Shown one piece after another: positions 17,158 to 24,754 of a stretch of DNA of 64,000 nucleotides. Position numbers and translations under genes: made by a program. Below the pieces are notes generated by a model. It worked only from the letters and a program-made list of their open reading frames with translations, ran no database searches and was not told where the DNA came from. Position 1 is the first letter of the stretch. The number at the start of each line of letters is the position of its first letter. The stretch lies in the IMG/VR virus record IMGVR_UViG_3300040809_000188, positions 1-64,000 of that record; one strand, given 5' to 3'. Source of the DNA: a virus.

Positions 17158-17421
17158 ATGTCTGATTTCGATTTCGGTTTCACAGCCGTCACAGAAGAAG
17201 AACTTGCAGTTGTACAACAAGCAAAAGAAACTGTCGCATCGACCACAGAAGGGCTTGACAAACTGCAAGAAAAATGCGATACTCTGTATAACATGATAAA
17301 GCCATTGCTAAACAATCTAGCCGCAAATCCTGACAAGGATTACATCTACTGGCCGGGGGATTTACGCATGACAAAGATCGAAGAATTTAGTGACAAACTT
17401 GATGGAGTTTATAAAGGATGA
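17158..17421 (+). CDS. Conserved small protein next to uvsX
   Basis: This protein of about 87 residues has a helical, coiled-coil-prone middle and the segment PDKDYIYWPGDLRMTKI. Proteins with this ending occur directly before uvsX in marine T4-like phages. Function unknown; co-operation with recombination is a guess from position. GGAGAAGG before the ATG at 17158 decides the start against an upstream TTG. It overlaps uvsX by four bases. Confidence 0.75.
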   Translation: MSDFDFGFTAVTEEELAVVQQAKETVASTTEGLDKLQEKCDTLYNMIKPLLNNLAANPDKDYIYWPGDLRMTKIEEFSDKLDGVYKG

Positions 17422-18467
17422 GTTTTCTTAATAATGTGATTGCTGGTATTGATAATACACATGTAGCCAGCAGTGGTGAGAATAGTTCAGAGTTTTCTGG
17501 AACTATTGATACAGGTTCATACATTCTCAATGCGGCTATGTCTGGTAGTCTGTATGGGGGTGTGCCTAATAATAAGATAGTAGCATTCGCTGGTGAAAGT
17601 GCAACTGGTAAGACCTTTTTCGTTCTAGGTGTTATCAAGCAGTTTCTTGATGATAATCCTGATGGTGGTGTTATCTACTTTGATACAGAAGCCGCTGTTA
17701 CTAAGAACATGATGACCACTAGAGGCATTGATGTAGATAGAGTTGTTATCAGTGAGCCACAATCTATTGAAGAGTTTCGGACAAATGCTGTTCGTATGCT
17801 TGATTCATACAATGATAGTAGCGAACAACCACCTATGATGATGGTGCTTGATTCACTTGGTATGTTATCATCTGTAAAAGAACTGGAAGATACTGCTTCT
17901 GGTAAGCAAGCAAGAGACATGACAAAGGCTCAACTATTGCGTGGTACTTTCCGTGTTCTATCTCTGAAACTTGCAAAAGCGAATGTGCCTCTGCTTGTAA
18001 CTAATCATGTCTATGATGTGGTCGGTGCTTACATACCTACTAAAGAAATCTCTGGTGGTAGTGGATTGAAATACGCCGCTTCATCCATTGCTATGCTTAG
18101 TAAGAAAAAGGACAAAGATGGTACTGATGTTGTTGGTAATATCATCAAGGTCACTATGCACAAGTCTCGCTTCACTAAAGAGAACAAGAAAGTGGAAGTG
18201 AAACTGTCCTATGATACTGGTCTAGACAGATACTATGGCTTGCTAGAACTTGCAGAGAAGTATGATATCATCAAAAAGGTATCAACTCGTTACGAACTAC
18301 CTGATGGTACAAAGGTGTTTGGTAAGAACATCAATGAAGACCCTGAGAAGTACTTCACAGAAGAAGTAATGGCTCAACTAGAAGAAGCGGCTCATAAAGA
18401 GTTTATGTATGGTCGTGATGAAGATGAAGAAGTAGTAGAAAATGATGAAGAGGTAGTTGTGCAATGA
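17418..18467 (+). CDS. uvsX: UvsX RecA-like recombinase
   Basis: The 349-residue recombinase forms filaments on single-stranded DNA and promotes strand invasion for recombination-dependent replication. Walker A is FAGESATGKTFF near residue 57 and Walker B is MMMVLDSLG near residue 138. The C-terminal tail is strongly acidic, as in T4 UvsX. Coupled to genes on both sides through ATGA overlaps. Confidence 0.94.
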   Translation: MSFLNNVIAGIDNTHVASSGENSSEFSGTIDTGSYILNAAMSGSLYGGVPNNKIVAFAGESATGKTFFVLGVIKQFLDDNPDGGVIYFDTEAAVTKNMMTTRGIDVDRVVISEPQSIEEFRTNAVRMLDSYNDSSEQPPMMMVLDSLGMLSSVKELEDTASGKQARDMTKAQLLRGTFRVLSLKLAKANVPLLVTNHVYDVVGAYIPTKEISGGSGLKYAASSIAMLSKKKDKDGTDVVGNIIKVTMHKSRFTKENKKVEVKLSYDTGLDRYYGLLELAEKYDIIKKVSTRYELPDGTKVFGKNINEDPEKYFTEEVMAQLEEAAHKEFMYGRDEDEEVVENDEEVVVQ

Positions 18468-18715
18468 CGATAACTTTTTTGAAAAAACTTGGTAAAAATC
18501 TATTCACACTTCTCGCATTGTGTGGATTGATATACTCTTTCCTTGTTGTTAGCGACAAGTATTTCGGTGAAGCACTATATGGTCTCATTGCTTTTGTTGT
18601 ACTATTCACTGCGTATTGGATAACAGAGCGCAGTTGGGATGAAGCAAAGGAAGATCATAAAGAAGTTAGATATGTAAACTATTTGGGTGGAAAGAAGAAC
18701 GATGACTCAGTATAA
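18464..18715 (+). CDS. Small membrane protein between uvsX and gp41
   Basis: The 83-residue product has two predicted membrane spans (about residues 13-30 and 38-53) and a charged cytoplasmic tail. It overlaps uvsX by four bases and the next gene by about 14. No family is recognised. A membrane protein inside a replication operon could anchor the replisome, but this is only inferred from position. Confidence 0.65.
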   Translation: MTITFLKKLGKNLFTLLALCGLIYSFLVVSDKYFGEALYGLIAFVVLFTAYWITERSWDEAKEDHKEVRYVNYLGGKKNDDSV

Positions 18716-18998
18716 TATCATTCAACATAAAGATGCGTTTCATGAAGACTTGATGTGTATTGAAGTTGAAGACGGCCCATATAAAGGAGTTGTCTTTCAA
18801 TATGACAATCTAAGATTGGATGAGGATGAAGACGATGACGCAAAGGTTAGTTTCAACTTTATCACTGTCAAAAACGAACAAGGTCTTGACTTGACATCTG
18901 AAGACTTTATTGATATACTTGGCGAGATACTAAACGAACTACTAAGGGATTTTGTTGATGCGAATCGAACTGATGGTGCTGAAGCACCTTCTGAATGA
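18702..18998 (+). CDS. Conserved acidic hypothetical protein
   Basis: The protein (98 aa) is acidic, with a DEDEDDD stretch, and shows GVVFQYDNLRLDEDED and DFIDILGEILNELL segments. Similar proteins lie just before gp41 in marine T4-like phages. It overlaps the helicase gene start. Function unknown. Confidence 0.7.
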   Translation: MTQYNIIQHKDAFHEDLMCIEVEDGPYKGVVFQYDNLRLDEDEDDDAKVSFNFITVKNEQGLDLTSEDFIDILGEILNELLRDFVDANRTDGAEAPSE

Positions 18999-20370
18999 TG
19001 AAGGTTATGCTAGACGTACATTGCCATATCTCAAGTCAGATTATTTTCAAGAACGACATGAGAAGACTATCTATCAAGAGATTGACAAGTACATTTCACA
19101 GTACAATGCTTTGCCTACTAGAGAAGCACTTGTCATTGAACTAGATAATAATGGTAAGATTTCTGATGAAGATTTTACTGAATGTAGTTCGATTATTGGT
19201 GAACTAACAATCACAGAAGAAGTCGATAAAGAATGGCTTATTGAAAAGACTGAGAAGTTCTGTCAAGAGAAGGCTATCTACAATGCAATCATGCAGTCGA
19301 TATCAATCATTGAAGGCGATACAAAAAGCGAGAAAGGAGAAATCCCTGAACTCCTATCTGATGCGCTTTCTGTGTCTTTTGACCCTAGCATCGGTCACGA
19401 CTTTTTGGATGACAGTGATGATCGGTGGGATTTTTATCATCGCATTGAAGAGCGCATTCCATTCGACATTGACTACCTTAACAAGATTACTAAAGGTGGT
19501 CTTCCGAAGAAGTCATTGAATATTATTCTTGCTGGCACAGGCGTAGGTAAATCACTTGCGATGTGTCATATGGCTAGTGCGAATCTTCTAAACGGTAAGA
19601 ATGTTCTCTATATCACAATGGAAATGGCAGAAGAGAAGATTGCAGAACGTATTGATGCTAATCTATTGAATGTATCACTAGATGATTTGCAATCACTGTC
19701 AAAAGAGATGTATGACAAAAAGATTACCAGAGTAAAAGGTAAGACATCTGGTAAACTGATTGTCAAAGAGTATCCAACTGCATCTGCACACACTGGACAC
19801 TTTCGTCACTTATTGAATGAACTGCGACTAAAGAGATCGTTTATTCCAGATATTATTTACGTTGATTATCTAAATATCTGCATGTCATCACGAATCAAGT
19901 CTGGTGCTAATGTCAACTCATACACCCTCATAAAAGCGATTGCAGAGGAACTGAGAGGACTTGCGGTGGAAAGAGTGGTTCCTATTGTGTCTGCAACACA
20001 GACAACTCGTAGCGGCTACACAAGTTCAGACATTGGACTTGAGGACACATCTGAATCATTTGGTTTGCCTGCTACTGCCGACTTTATGTTTGCTCTTATC
20101 TCTACTGAAGAACTTGAAGAGTTGAATCAGATTATGGTAAAGCAGTTGAAGAATAGATACAATGATCCTACACTCTACAAAAGATTTGTGGTGGGTGTAG
20201 ACAGAGCAAAGATGCGTCTGTATGATGTAGAACAAGAAGCCCAAGGTGATGTTCTTGACGGCCCAGTCATGGACAACTCAGAGTTTGGACAAAGAGACAA
20301 CGAAGAACAAATGATGAAATGGGCAACAAAAACGATGGGTAGAAAGGACTTTAGTGGACTAAAGGTATGA
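18958..20370 (+). CDS. 41: Replicative DNA helicase gp41 (DnaB family)
   Basis: The hexameric helicase unwinds the fork and interacts with primase gp61. The N-terminal domain begins MRIELMVLKHLLNDEGY. The C-terminal RecA core has Walker A ILAGTGVGKSLA near residue 195 and a Walker B segment IIYVDYLN near residue 300. The ATG at 18958 is chosen over in-frame TTGs because AAGGGA lies upstream. The start overlaps the preceding gene. Confidence 0.93.
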   Translation: MRIELMVLKHLLNDEGYARRTLPYLKSDYFQERHEKTIYQEIDKYISQYNALPTREALVIELDNNGKISDEDFTECSSIIGELTITEEVDKEWLIEKTEKFCQEKAIYNAIMQSISIIEGDTKSEKGEIPELLSDALSVSFDPSIGHDFLDDSDDRWDFYHRIEERIPFDIDYLNKITKGGLPKKSLNIILAGTGVGKSLAMCHMASANLLNGKNVLYITMEMAEEKIAERIDANLLNVSLDDLQSLSKEMYDKKITRVKGKTSGKLIVKEYPTASAHTGHFRHLLNELRLKRSFIPDIIYVDYLNICMSSRIKSGANVNSYTLIKAIAEELRGLAVERVVPIVSATQTTRSGYTSSDIGLEDTSESFGLPATADFMFALISTEELEELNQIMVKQLKNRYNDPTLYKRFVVGVDRAKMRLYDVEQEAQGDVLDGPVMDNSEFGQRDNEEQMMKWATKTMGRKDFSGLKV

Positions 20371-20561
20371 TAGAACTTGCATATGCTGGAATGGTAATAT
20401 GTAAACTTGTATCACAAGATATCGATGAGAACAGTACTGACAAAGATAGATTATGTGAGTACAAATGTCAGGACAAAAGAAAGAATGAAGTGGTGTACAC
20501 ACCTAACATTTACAACTGTCCTACAGTATTATATGTTGACAAACTAAAGGATGATTCATGA
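20367..20561 (+). CDS. Small Cys-containing protein after gp41
   Basis: The 64-residue protein contains four Cys residues (in MVICKL, CEYKC and YNCPT), which could bind metal. It is coupled to gp41 and to the next gene by ATGA overlaps. A similar short protein follows gp41 in marine T4-like phages. Function unknown. Confidence 0.6.
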   Translation: MIELAYAGMVICKLVSQDIDENSTDKDRLCEYKCQDKRKNEVVYTPNIYNCPTVLYVDKLKDDS

Positions 20562-20758
20562 ACTACGAAGTACGAAGACACGGCGAAAACTACAAGATTT
20601 ACGAAATACCAACACAACAATACATCTATAAAGATAGTCAGCGAATCACCGCCGAATCACTTTGCGATTCGCTGAATAAGGGTTCAGGATTTGATGGAGA
20701 AACTCCTCGATTTTTCAACAACTTAGCAAGTGGGGTTGACATCAGTGAGTTTACTTGA
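20558..20758 (+). CDS. Small hypothetical protein
   Basis: The 66-residue protein is Tyr- and Arg-rich at the N terminus and not recognised. Its coding sequence holds a ten-base perfect palindrome built on the leader-box core, and its 3' end contains the promoter of the next gene. Confidence 0.6.
   Translation: MNYEVRRHGENYKIYEIPTQQYIYKDSQRITAESLCDSLNKGSGFDGETPRFFNNLASGVDISEFT
20638..20675 (+). repeat. Intragenic hairpin with leader-box core
   Basis: TCAGCGAATC and GATTCGCTGA are perfect arms around 18 bases. The left side contains GCGAATCAC, the exact complement of the leader-box core GTGATTCGC, and CGAATCAC is repeated once in the loop. Confidence 0.6.
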
Positions 20759-20764
20759 TATATT
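20736..20764 (+). promoter_or_regulatory. Promoter giving a near-leaderless metalloprotease mRNA
   Basis: TTGACA at 20736-20741, 17 bases, TATATT at 20759-20764. The next ATG starts six bases after the -10. The promoter lies inside the preceding coding sequence. Confidence 0.7.
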
Positions 20765-20770
20765 ACAACC

Positions 20771-21139
20771 ATGCTGATGATTGAGGTACATGGTGCTAGA
20801 AAGACTAAAGCGGCTCTCGCAAGGGATGCCGCTATCTTTGCTTTTGAATACTTGATGCCTAGAATGAGAAAGCAAGTAGACGTTGAGATTACCTTCACTA
20901 GAATGTATGATGTCTATGGTTATCAAGCAGAGGTCGGTGATCGTGAGTTTGAGATTGAGTTAGACAACAGATTAAAGGGTGATGATCTTTTGACTGCTAT
21001 CTTTCATGAGGTAACTCACTGTGTTCAAGACTTGAGAGGTCAGAAGGGTGGTTGGGAACTGCCTTATGAAGAGCGTCCTTTTGAGATTGAAGCGTATGCT
21101 ATGCAAGAAGAAATCTTAGAAAAGTGGAAAAAAAGATAA
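20771..21139 (+). CDS. SprT-like small metalloprotease
   Basis: The protein (122 aa) carries FHEVTHCVQD, an HExxH zinc site, near residue 80 and a downstream Glu-rich segment (FEIEAYAMQEE) that can give the third ligand. The size fits minimal gluzincin or SprT-like domains. Related small metalloproteases exist in phages, but their substrate is unknown. The mRNA appears leaderless; a second in-frame ATG two codons on is the alternative start. Confidence 0.72.
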   Translation: MLMIEVHGARKTKAALARDAAIFAFEYLMPRMRKQVDVEITFTRMYDVYGYQAEVGDREFEIELDNRLKGDDLLTAIFHEVTHCVQDLRGQKGGWELPYEERPFEIEAYAMQEEILEKWKKR

Positions 21140-21147
21140 AAAAGACC

Positions 21148-21205
21148 TTGACATTTTCCGAAAATATGGTATAAATGTAAAGTAAGTTAGTTAAGTGATT
21201 CGCAA
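21148..21205 (+). promoter_or_regulatory. Early-type promoter with leader box
   Basis: TTGACA at 21148-21153 and TATAAA at 21170-21175 are followed by GTAAGTTAGTTAAG and the box TGATTCGCAA at 21196-21205, then ATGAGAGAGGT. Both GTAAGTTA and GAGAGAGGT are complementary to the loop of the hairpin at 23.1 kb. Confidence 0.85.
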
Positions 21206-21221
21206 TGAGAGAGGTTTGATT

Positions 21222-21575
21222 ATGGCTTATATTTCACAAGAACAGAAGAAAGAACTTGCCCCTGCTATTAAAGCGGTTCTCAAGAAGTACAATATGAAGG
21301 GTAGCATCGGCATTGACAATCACAGTAGTCTGCGTGTTCGTGTTACTGAAGGCCCTTTGAAGTTTGATGATTATGAGCAAGTCAACACTTACCACATTGA
21401 AAAGTTCTACGGTAAAGACACTAAAGAAACTGCTTTTCTGACTGAACTTGTCGCCGCTATGAAAGGCACTAAGTGGTACAACAACAGCGACTACATGACT
21501 GACTATTTTGATGTCGCTTATTGGATTGATGTTCATGTTGGTCGGTGGGATAAAGCCTACCAGCAGACTGTTTAA
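21222..21575 (+). CDS. LPD29-like hypothetical protein
   Basis: The protein (117 aa) has a beta-rich core SIGIDNHSSLRVRVTEGP and a C-terminal NSDYMTDYFDVAYWIDVHVG. These resemble the LPD29-type domain found in large polyvalent and plasmid or phage accessory proteins, where an anti-defence role is suspected. This is a weak family call. The start is fixed by GAGAGAGGT nine bases upstream; an earlier in-frame start would lie inside the leader. Confidence 0.6.
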   Translation: MAYISQEQKKELAPAIKAVLKKYNMKGSIGIDNHSSLRVRVTEGPLKFDDYEQVNTYHIEKFYGKDTKETAFLTELVAAMKGTKWYNNSDYMTDYFDVAYWIDVHVGRWDKAYQQTV

Positions 21576-21589
21576 GAAGAGAGGTTATT

Positions 21590-21787
21590 ATGAAAGAACT
21601 TTGGATTGAAGCGGAAAATCGGGTCTATTATGCACTCGCTGATGCTATTGTCACTGGTTGTGAACATGTCACTGAGATGGTTGAAAAGGCCGAAATCCTT
21701 GAAACTGATATTGAGTTTCTTGGTGAGGATATGGTTCAAGATATCGCAACTGAAGTTTGGAACGAATATTGGACACAGTTTGAATAA
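21590..21787 (+). CDS. Small acidic hypothetical protein
   Basis: The 65-residue acidic and helical protein has no recognised motif. It follows the preceding gene by 14 bases with its own AGAGAGGT site, so both are likely on one transcript. Function unknown. Confidence 0.55.
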   Translation: MKELWIEAENRVYYALADAIVTGCEHVTEMVEKAEILETDIEFLGEDMVQDIATEVWNEYWTQFE

Positions 21788-21792
21788 AGCCC

Positions 21793-21840
21793 TTGACAAA
21801 TTCTGTAGTTGTGGTAATATATCAGTATAGTGATTCGCAA
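21793..21840 (+). promoter_or_regulatory. Early-type promoter with leader box
   Basis: TTGACA at 21793-21798, TAATAT at 21815-21820, the box TGATTCGCAA at 21831-21840 about four bases into the transcript, then AGAGAGGTG. Confidence 0.82.
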
Positions 21841-21853
21841 GAGAGGTGAAAAT

Positions 21854-22042
21854 ATGTGGGTAGCAAAACCAAATTTGAATAACAACACAGGTCTCAAAGA
21901 GTTTGAGAATGTGAAAGAAGCAGTTGCATACTTGGAAGAGTACACTGGTATTGAAATGGCTTATGAGCGCAATCGCAAGACAAAAAAGATCACTTACGAT
22001 TGGGAACTGATTGGTAAACTTTGGGAGACTGCTAATGTCTAA
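21854..22042 (+). CDS. Small hypothetical protein
   Basis: The 62-residue protein has FENVKEAVAYLEEYTGIEM followed by a basic stretch. It is not recognised. The ATG at 21854 is placed after GAGAGGTGAA. It overlaps the next gene. Confidence 0.55.
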   Translation: MWVAKPNLNNNTGLKEFENVKEAVAYLEEYTGIEMAYERNRKTKKITYDWELIGKLWETANV

Positions 22043-22382
22043 GATGTGGAAACTTCATCAGATTGTTCTGACCAATGATATTGTTGACTTGATCAACCAA
22101 GAGGGTTTTCAAGCCCATGTAAAAGGTGTTGCTTACACTGAAGCATTGATGAAGGGTGATCCTAAGATTGGTTTGATGCACAAGTGTTATGATCATGTCG
22201 CCAACATTATTGCTGATGATTTAGAGCATTGCTTTGAGGTTGGTAACATCGGTCCTGAAGATCGGATTGAGAAGTTGGATAAGATGCACTCGATTTCTGT
22301 TGGTGACATTCTTGAGGATGACACGGGCAAGAAGTTTGTTTGTGCGAAGTCTGGTTGGGAAGAAGTGAAAGAGGTGGCATGA
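22035..22382 (+). CDS. Hypothetical protein
   Basis: The 115-residue, mixed alpha/beta protein has no recognised motif. It overlaps genes on both sides (TCTAATG and ATGA-type junctions), so it belongs to the operon driven from 21.8 kb. Function unknown. Confidence 0.55.
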   Translation: MSKMWKLHQIVLTNDIVDLINQEGFQAHVKGVAYTEALMKGDPKIGLMHKCYDHVANIIADDLEHCFEVGNIGPEDRIEKLDKMHSISVGDILEDDTGKKFVCAKSGWEEVKEVA

Positions 22383-22600
22383 TGAGTAATCAACGAGGTT
22401 TGAAACGCAACAAAGCGGTTTTTAATGACGGTGGTTCTATGCTCCGACAGATCATCAACTTTGCGGAAGAGGCAGAAGAACTGCTAGAGAAGCAAGGTGA
22501 GGAAGACGCCGCTTTTTACTTTGGACAGTTGAAGGATTGGTTGCGTGATAATCCGGCTAAAGGTTTTTCTGTTCCAACTCATACTATTTTGGGTTTGTAG
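22379..22600 (+). CDS. Small hypothetical protein
   Basis: This protein of about 73 residues has a helical middle (LRQIINFAEEAEELLEKQGE). The first of two ATGs overlaps the preceding stop. Function unknown. Confidence 0.5.
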   Translation: MMSNQRGLKRNKAVFNDGGSMLRQIINFAEEAEELLEKQGEEDAAFYFGQLKDWLRDNPAKGFSVPTHTILGL

Positions 22601-22611
22601 TAAAAAAGGCC

Positions 22612-22660
22612 TTGACAAACTAGTCAACATTTGCTATAAAGTAAGTATAGTGATTCGCAA
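22612..22660 (+). promoter_or_regulatory. Early-type promoter with leader box
   Basis: TTGACA at 22612-22617, 17 bases, TATAAA at 22635-22640, the box TGATTCGCAA at 22651-22660, then AGAGAGAGGTG. It is a near-consensus member of the family. Confidence 0.87.
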
Positions 22661-22676
22661 AGAGAGAGGTGAAGAA

Positions 22677-23021
22677 ATGAACGAAGTAATGACCCAGAAA
22701 ATCGAAAAGTTGTTTGACGCTATTACTAAAGATTACGAAGATTGGGCCCGCCGTGCAAACATTAAACGCCGAACCGCTCAAGATTTTCGTGACAGCCTTG
22801 GTGTGATCGTAGGTAATAAATACATCAAAGTTACAGAGAACGGTAATCAGATGCGTGTTTGGGGTTTTGTTGTCAACACCGAAACTGATAAGAAGTTCAA
22901 GTTTGGTGACATTCTCATGGCGGCTGGTTGGAAAGCGCCTGCTCGTAACACTGCCCGTGGCAATGTTATGACTGAAGAGTTCAGTGCGGTTCAGTGGACT
23001 GGACCTGCTTACTTGCGCTAG
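22677..23021 (+). CDS. Basic hypothetical protein upstream of CU-loop RNA
   Basis: The 114-residue protein has a basic segment ARRANIKRRTAQDF that could contact nucleic acid and a beta-rich second half. It is not recognised. It is strongly expressed if promoter and ribosome site are a guide. A short hairpin (CTTGCG/CGCAAG) spans its stop codon and the CU-loop hairpin lies 100 bases downstream on the same transcript. Confidence 0.6.
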   Translation: MNEVMTQKIEKLFDAITKDYEDWARRANIKRRTAQDFRDSLGVIVGNKYIKVTENGNQMRVWGFVVNTETDKKFKFGDILMAAGWKAPARNTARGNVMTEEFSAVQWTGPAYLR

Positions 23022-23115
23022 TCGCAAGCGTGATACGAGGCGGTCGGTCACGAAAATAGAATCAAAAAGCCCTGCCTAGGAAGTGGGTTGCCGTCTAAGT
23101 TTCAGAGTTTGGTTT

Positions 23116-23184
23116 GCCCGGCTACCTCTCTCTCATTAACTTACAAGCCGGGCGGTGGGCAGTTTATAAAACGTAAGACCCACC
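23116..23184 (+). ncRNA. Candidate antisense RNA with CU-rich loop
   Basis: GCCCGGCT (23116-23123) and AGCCGGGC (23146-23153) form a perfect GC-rich stem. Its 22-base loop contains ACCTCTCTCTCAT and TAACTTAC, complementary to the GAGAGAGGT ribosome site and GTAAGTTA segment of several phage leaders. A second hairpin, GGTGGG/CCCACC, follows at once. No separate promoter is visible, so the RNA would be processed from the upstream gene's transcript. It could also act in cis by pairing with AAGAGGTA, the ribosome site of the next gene. Confidence 0.5.
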
Positions 23185-23202
23185 ATTTCATAAGAGGTAA
23201 AG

Positions 23203-23607
23203 ATGAAAAAGATTGTATTTGGATTGCTTGGTGTATGCGCTTTTGCTACAACAGCATATGCAGAAACCGTCACCGATCATTATAAAACGGTTATCAATCG
23301 CACACCATATCAAGTTGAAGTATGCACAGATAAGCAAGTTTCTGGTGATAAGACTGGTGACATGCTCAAAGGAGCAATCATTGGTGGTATCATAGGAAAC
23401 AATATCAAAGGAGAAGAAAATGGCGGTGCTATGGGCGCTATTCTCGGCGGCATGCTTGGTCATTCAAATAGCACTGCTACTGGCGGCACTGCAAGGCAAT
23501 GCGAAGTAGTAACACGCTATAATGAAGAAGCGATTCAAGTTTATTCGCATTCTACAGTGACATTTTATGATGATGGTAAACAATATACAGTGAGGTTTCA
23601 GAAATGA
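23203..23607 (+). CDS. Secreted glycine-zipper protein
   Basis: The protein (134 aa) has a signal peptide ending near AYA-ETV and then a glycine zipper (GAIIGGIIGNNIKG...GGAMGAILGGMLG). This matches the glycine zipper 2TM domain of outer-membrane antigens such as the rickettsial 17 kDa protein. It probably associates with the cell envelope. In a phage it might alter the infected cell surface or exclude other phages, which is inference. Its ribosome site AAGAGGTA can pair with the CU-rich loop upstream. Confidence 0.78.
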   Translation: MKKIVFGLLGVCAFATTAYAETVTDHYKTVINRTPYQVEVCTDKQVSGDKTGDMLKGAIIGGIIGNNIKGEENGGAMGAILGGMLGHSNSTATGGTARQCEVVTRYNEEAIQVYSHSTVTFYDDGKQYTVRFQK

Positions 23608-23849
23608 GTTTTGATTGGCCAAGAATACATAAATGGGAAGAACGCATTGAGTCAGATGTAACAGATTCAGTTTATGAATATGTTATGGAACACTATGGTG
23701 TCGATGAAATCGTAGAGTTGACAGAAGAACAAATCAAAGAAGTTGAAAACTTCAGAGATGAACTAAATGAATATAGTCCAATGCAATGGGGCTTCTCTAA
23801 CCTGATTAATCATTGGGAAAGTGAAACTTGGGAAGCAGAGAATGAATAG
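23604..23849 (+). CDS. Small acidic hypothetical protein
   Basis: The 81-residue protein is acidic and helical, overlapping the glycine-zipper gene by four bases. It is not recognised. Confidence 0.55.
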   Translation: MSFDWPRIHKWEERIESDVTDSVYEYVMEHYGVDEIVELTEEQIKEVENFRDELNEYSPMQWGFSNLINHWESETWEAENE

Positions 23850-24066
23850 ACGATATAGAATCTTTGGTGCTAGATATGAGTTGTCTGAAAAACTGATGGA
23901 GAATGACGATCAGTCATGGCCAGAAGAGATTACAGCGAAACCAAAAGTGTTTCATGTGGAAATCACTGAAGACAAAAAGAGAGTTGCTTTTCTAACTCGT
24001 AATACATATGATGAAGCGAGAGCGATTGCAGAGGATTTTTGTAGTTATGGCAAGACGACTGTTTAA
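23842..24066 (+). CDS. Small hypothetical protein
   Basis: The 74-residue protein overlaps the previous gene (ATGAATAG) and the next one. It has an alternating beta/alpha pattern and no recognised motif. Confidence 0.5.
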   Translation: MNRRYRIFGARYELSEKLMENDDQSWPEEITAKPKVFHVEITEDKKRVAFLTRNTYDEARAIAEDFCSYGKTTV

Positions 24067-24307
24067 GAATCGACATGGTGACACACAGTCATTTGAGTGG
24101 ACAGAAGATAGAAACATTCTCTGGCGTGGTTCTCGCAGTCATGAAAGGATTACTTGGGACCCTCATGCTGATATCATTACAATGGTTGATCCCGCTGGTG
24201 GCCCCTATCTCGCAAAAGGTGATGTCATTGACTTTCCAGAAGAGTTTGCTGGATATACGATTAAACACTTTGAGCAACACGATGAGGGCTATATAATACA
24301 TGTGTGA
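24047..24307 (+). CDS. Hypothetical protein before tRNA cluster
   Basis: The 86-residue protein has a basic N terminus (MARRLFKNRHG) and a beta-rich body. It starts within the preceding gene with only a weak ribosome site, so translation probably depends on coupling. It ends seven bases before the first tRNA. Confidence 0.5.
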   Translation: MARRLFKNRHGDTQSFEWTEDRNILWRGSRSHERITWDPHADIITMVDPAGGPYLAKGDVIDFPEEFAGYTIKHFEQHDEGYIIHV

Positions 24308-24313
24308 TAGTTT

Positions 24314-24396
24314 GCGCCTATGGTGAAATTGGTAGACACGCTAGATTTAGGTTCTAGTGCGAAAGCGTGGGAGTTCGAGTCTCTCTAGGCGCACCA
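24314..24396 (+). tRNA. tRNA-Leu (TAG)
   Basis: Acceptor arms GCGCCTA/TAGGCGC pair fully, the anticodon TAG lies in GATTTAGGT, a long variable arm is present as expected for Leu, and CCA is encoded. Confidence 0.93.
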
Positions 24397-24402
24397 AATT
24401 AT

Positions 24403-24478
24403 TCCCTGTTAGTTCAGTTGGTAGAACGGTGGACTGTTAATCCATATGTCGTTGGTTCGAGTCCAGCACAGGGAGCCA
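24403..24478 (+). tRNA. tRNA-Asn (GTT)
   Basis: Arms TCCCTGT/ACAGGGA, anticodon GTT in GGACTGTTAATCC, T-arm GTTCGAGTC and an encoded CCA. Confidence 0.94.
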
Positions 24479-24481
24479 TTT

Positions 24482-24557
24482 GCTGAAGTAGCACAGTTGG
24501 TAGTGCAGTTGATTTGTAATCATCAGGTCGGGAGTTCGAGCCTCTCCTTCAGCACCA
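24482..24557 (+). tRNA. tRNA-Thr (TGT)
   Basis: Arms GCTGAAG/CTTCAGC, anticodon TGT in the loop TTTGTAA, T-arm GTTCGAGCC and an encoded CCA. Confidence 0.93.
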
Positions 24558-24558
24558 T

Positions 24559-24632
24559 GCGGTTATGATGTAAGGGTAGCCTATCTCGTTGCCAACGAGA
24601 ATGTGAGAGTTCGATTCTCTCTAACCGCTCCA
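24559..24632 (+). tRNA. tRNA-Gly (GCC)
   Basis: Arms GCGGTTA/TAACCGC, anticodon stem TCTCG/CGAGA around TTGCCAA with anticodon GCC, and an encoded CCA. Confidence 0.92.
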
Positions 24633-24683
24633 TAAAGTAGTGTCATTCCTACTTAATAATCGAATGACTGGTGCCACCTGGGC

Positions 24684-24714
24684 AAAAGGGTTGACTTTGT
24701 TCAGCCCTTTTTCT
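24684..24714 (+). terminator. Terminator after the tRNA cluster
   Basis: AAAAGGGTTGA and TCAGCCCTTTT pair with one wobble around a six-base loop, followed by T's. A smaller inverted repeat, GTCATTC/GAATGAC (24642-24668), lies just before it. Confidence 0.85.
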
Positions 24715-24718
24715 ATTT

Positions 24719-24726
24719 TATAAATA
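24719..24726 (+). promoter_or_regulatory. T4-like late promoter TATAAATA
   Basis: TATAAATA is the canonical T4 late -10 sequence. It lies just after a terminator and 29 bases before the next gene. Confidence 0.8.
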
Positions 24727-24754
24727 GTGAGTAAATAAAACATACGAGGGTATC

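Noticed and set aside
24642-24668. Possible tRNA remnant after tRNA-Gly
   Set aside because: Only one stem (GTCATTC/GAATGAC) is present; no T-arm or anticodon arm can be built.
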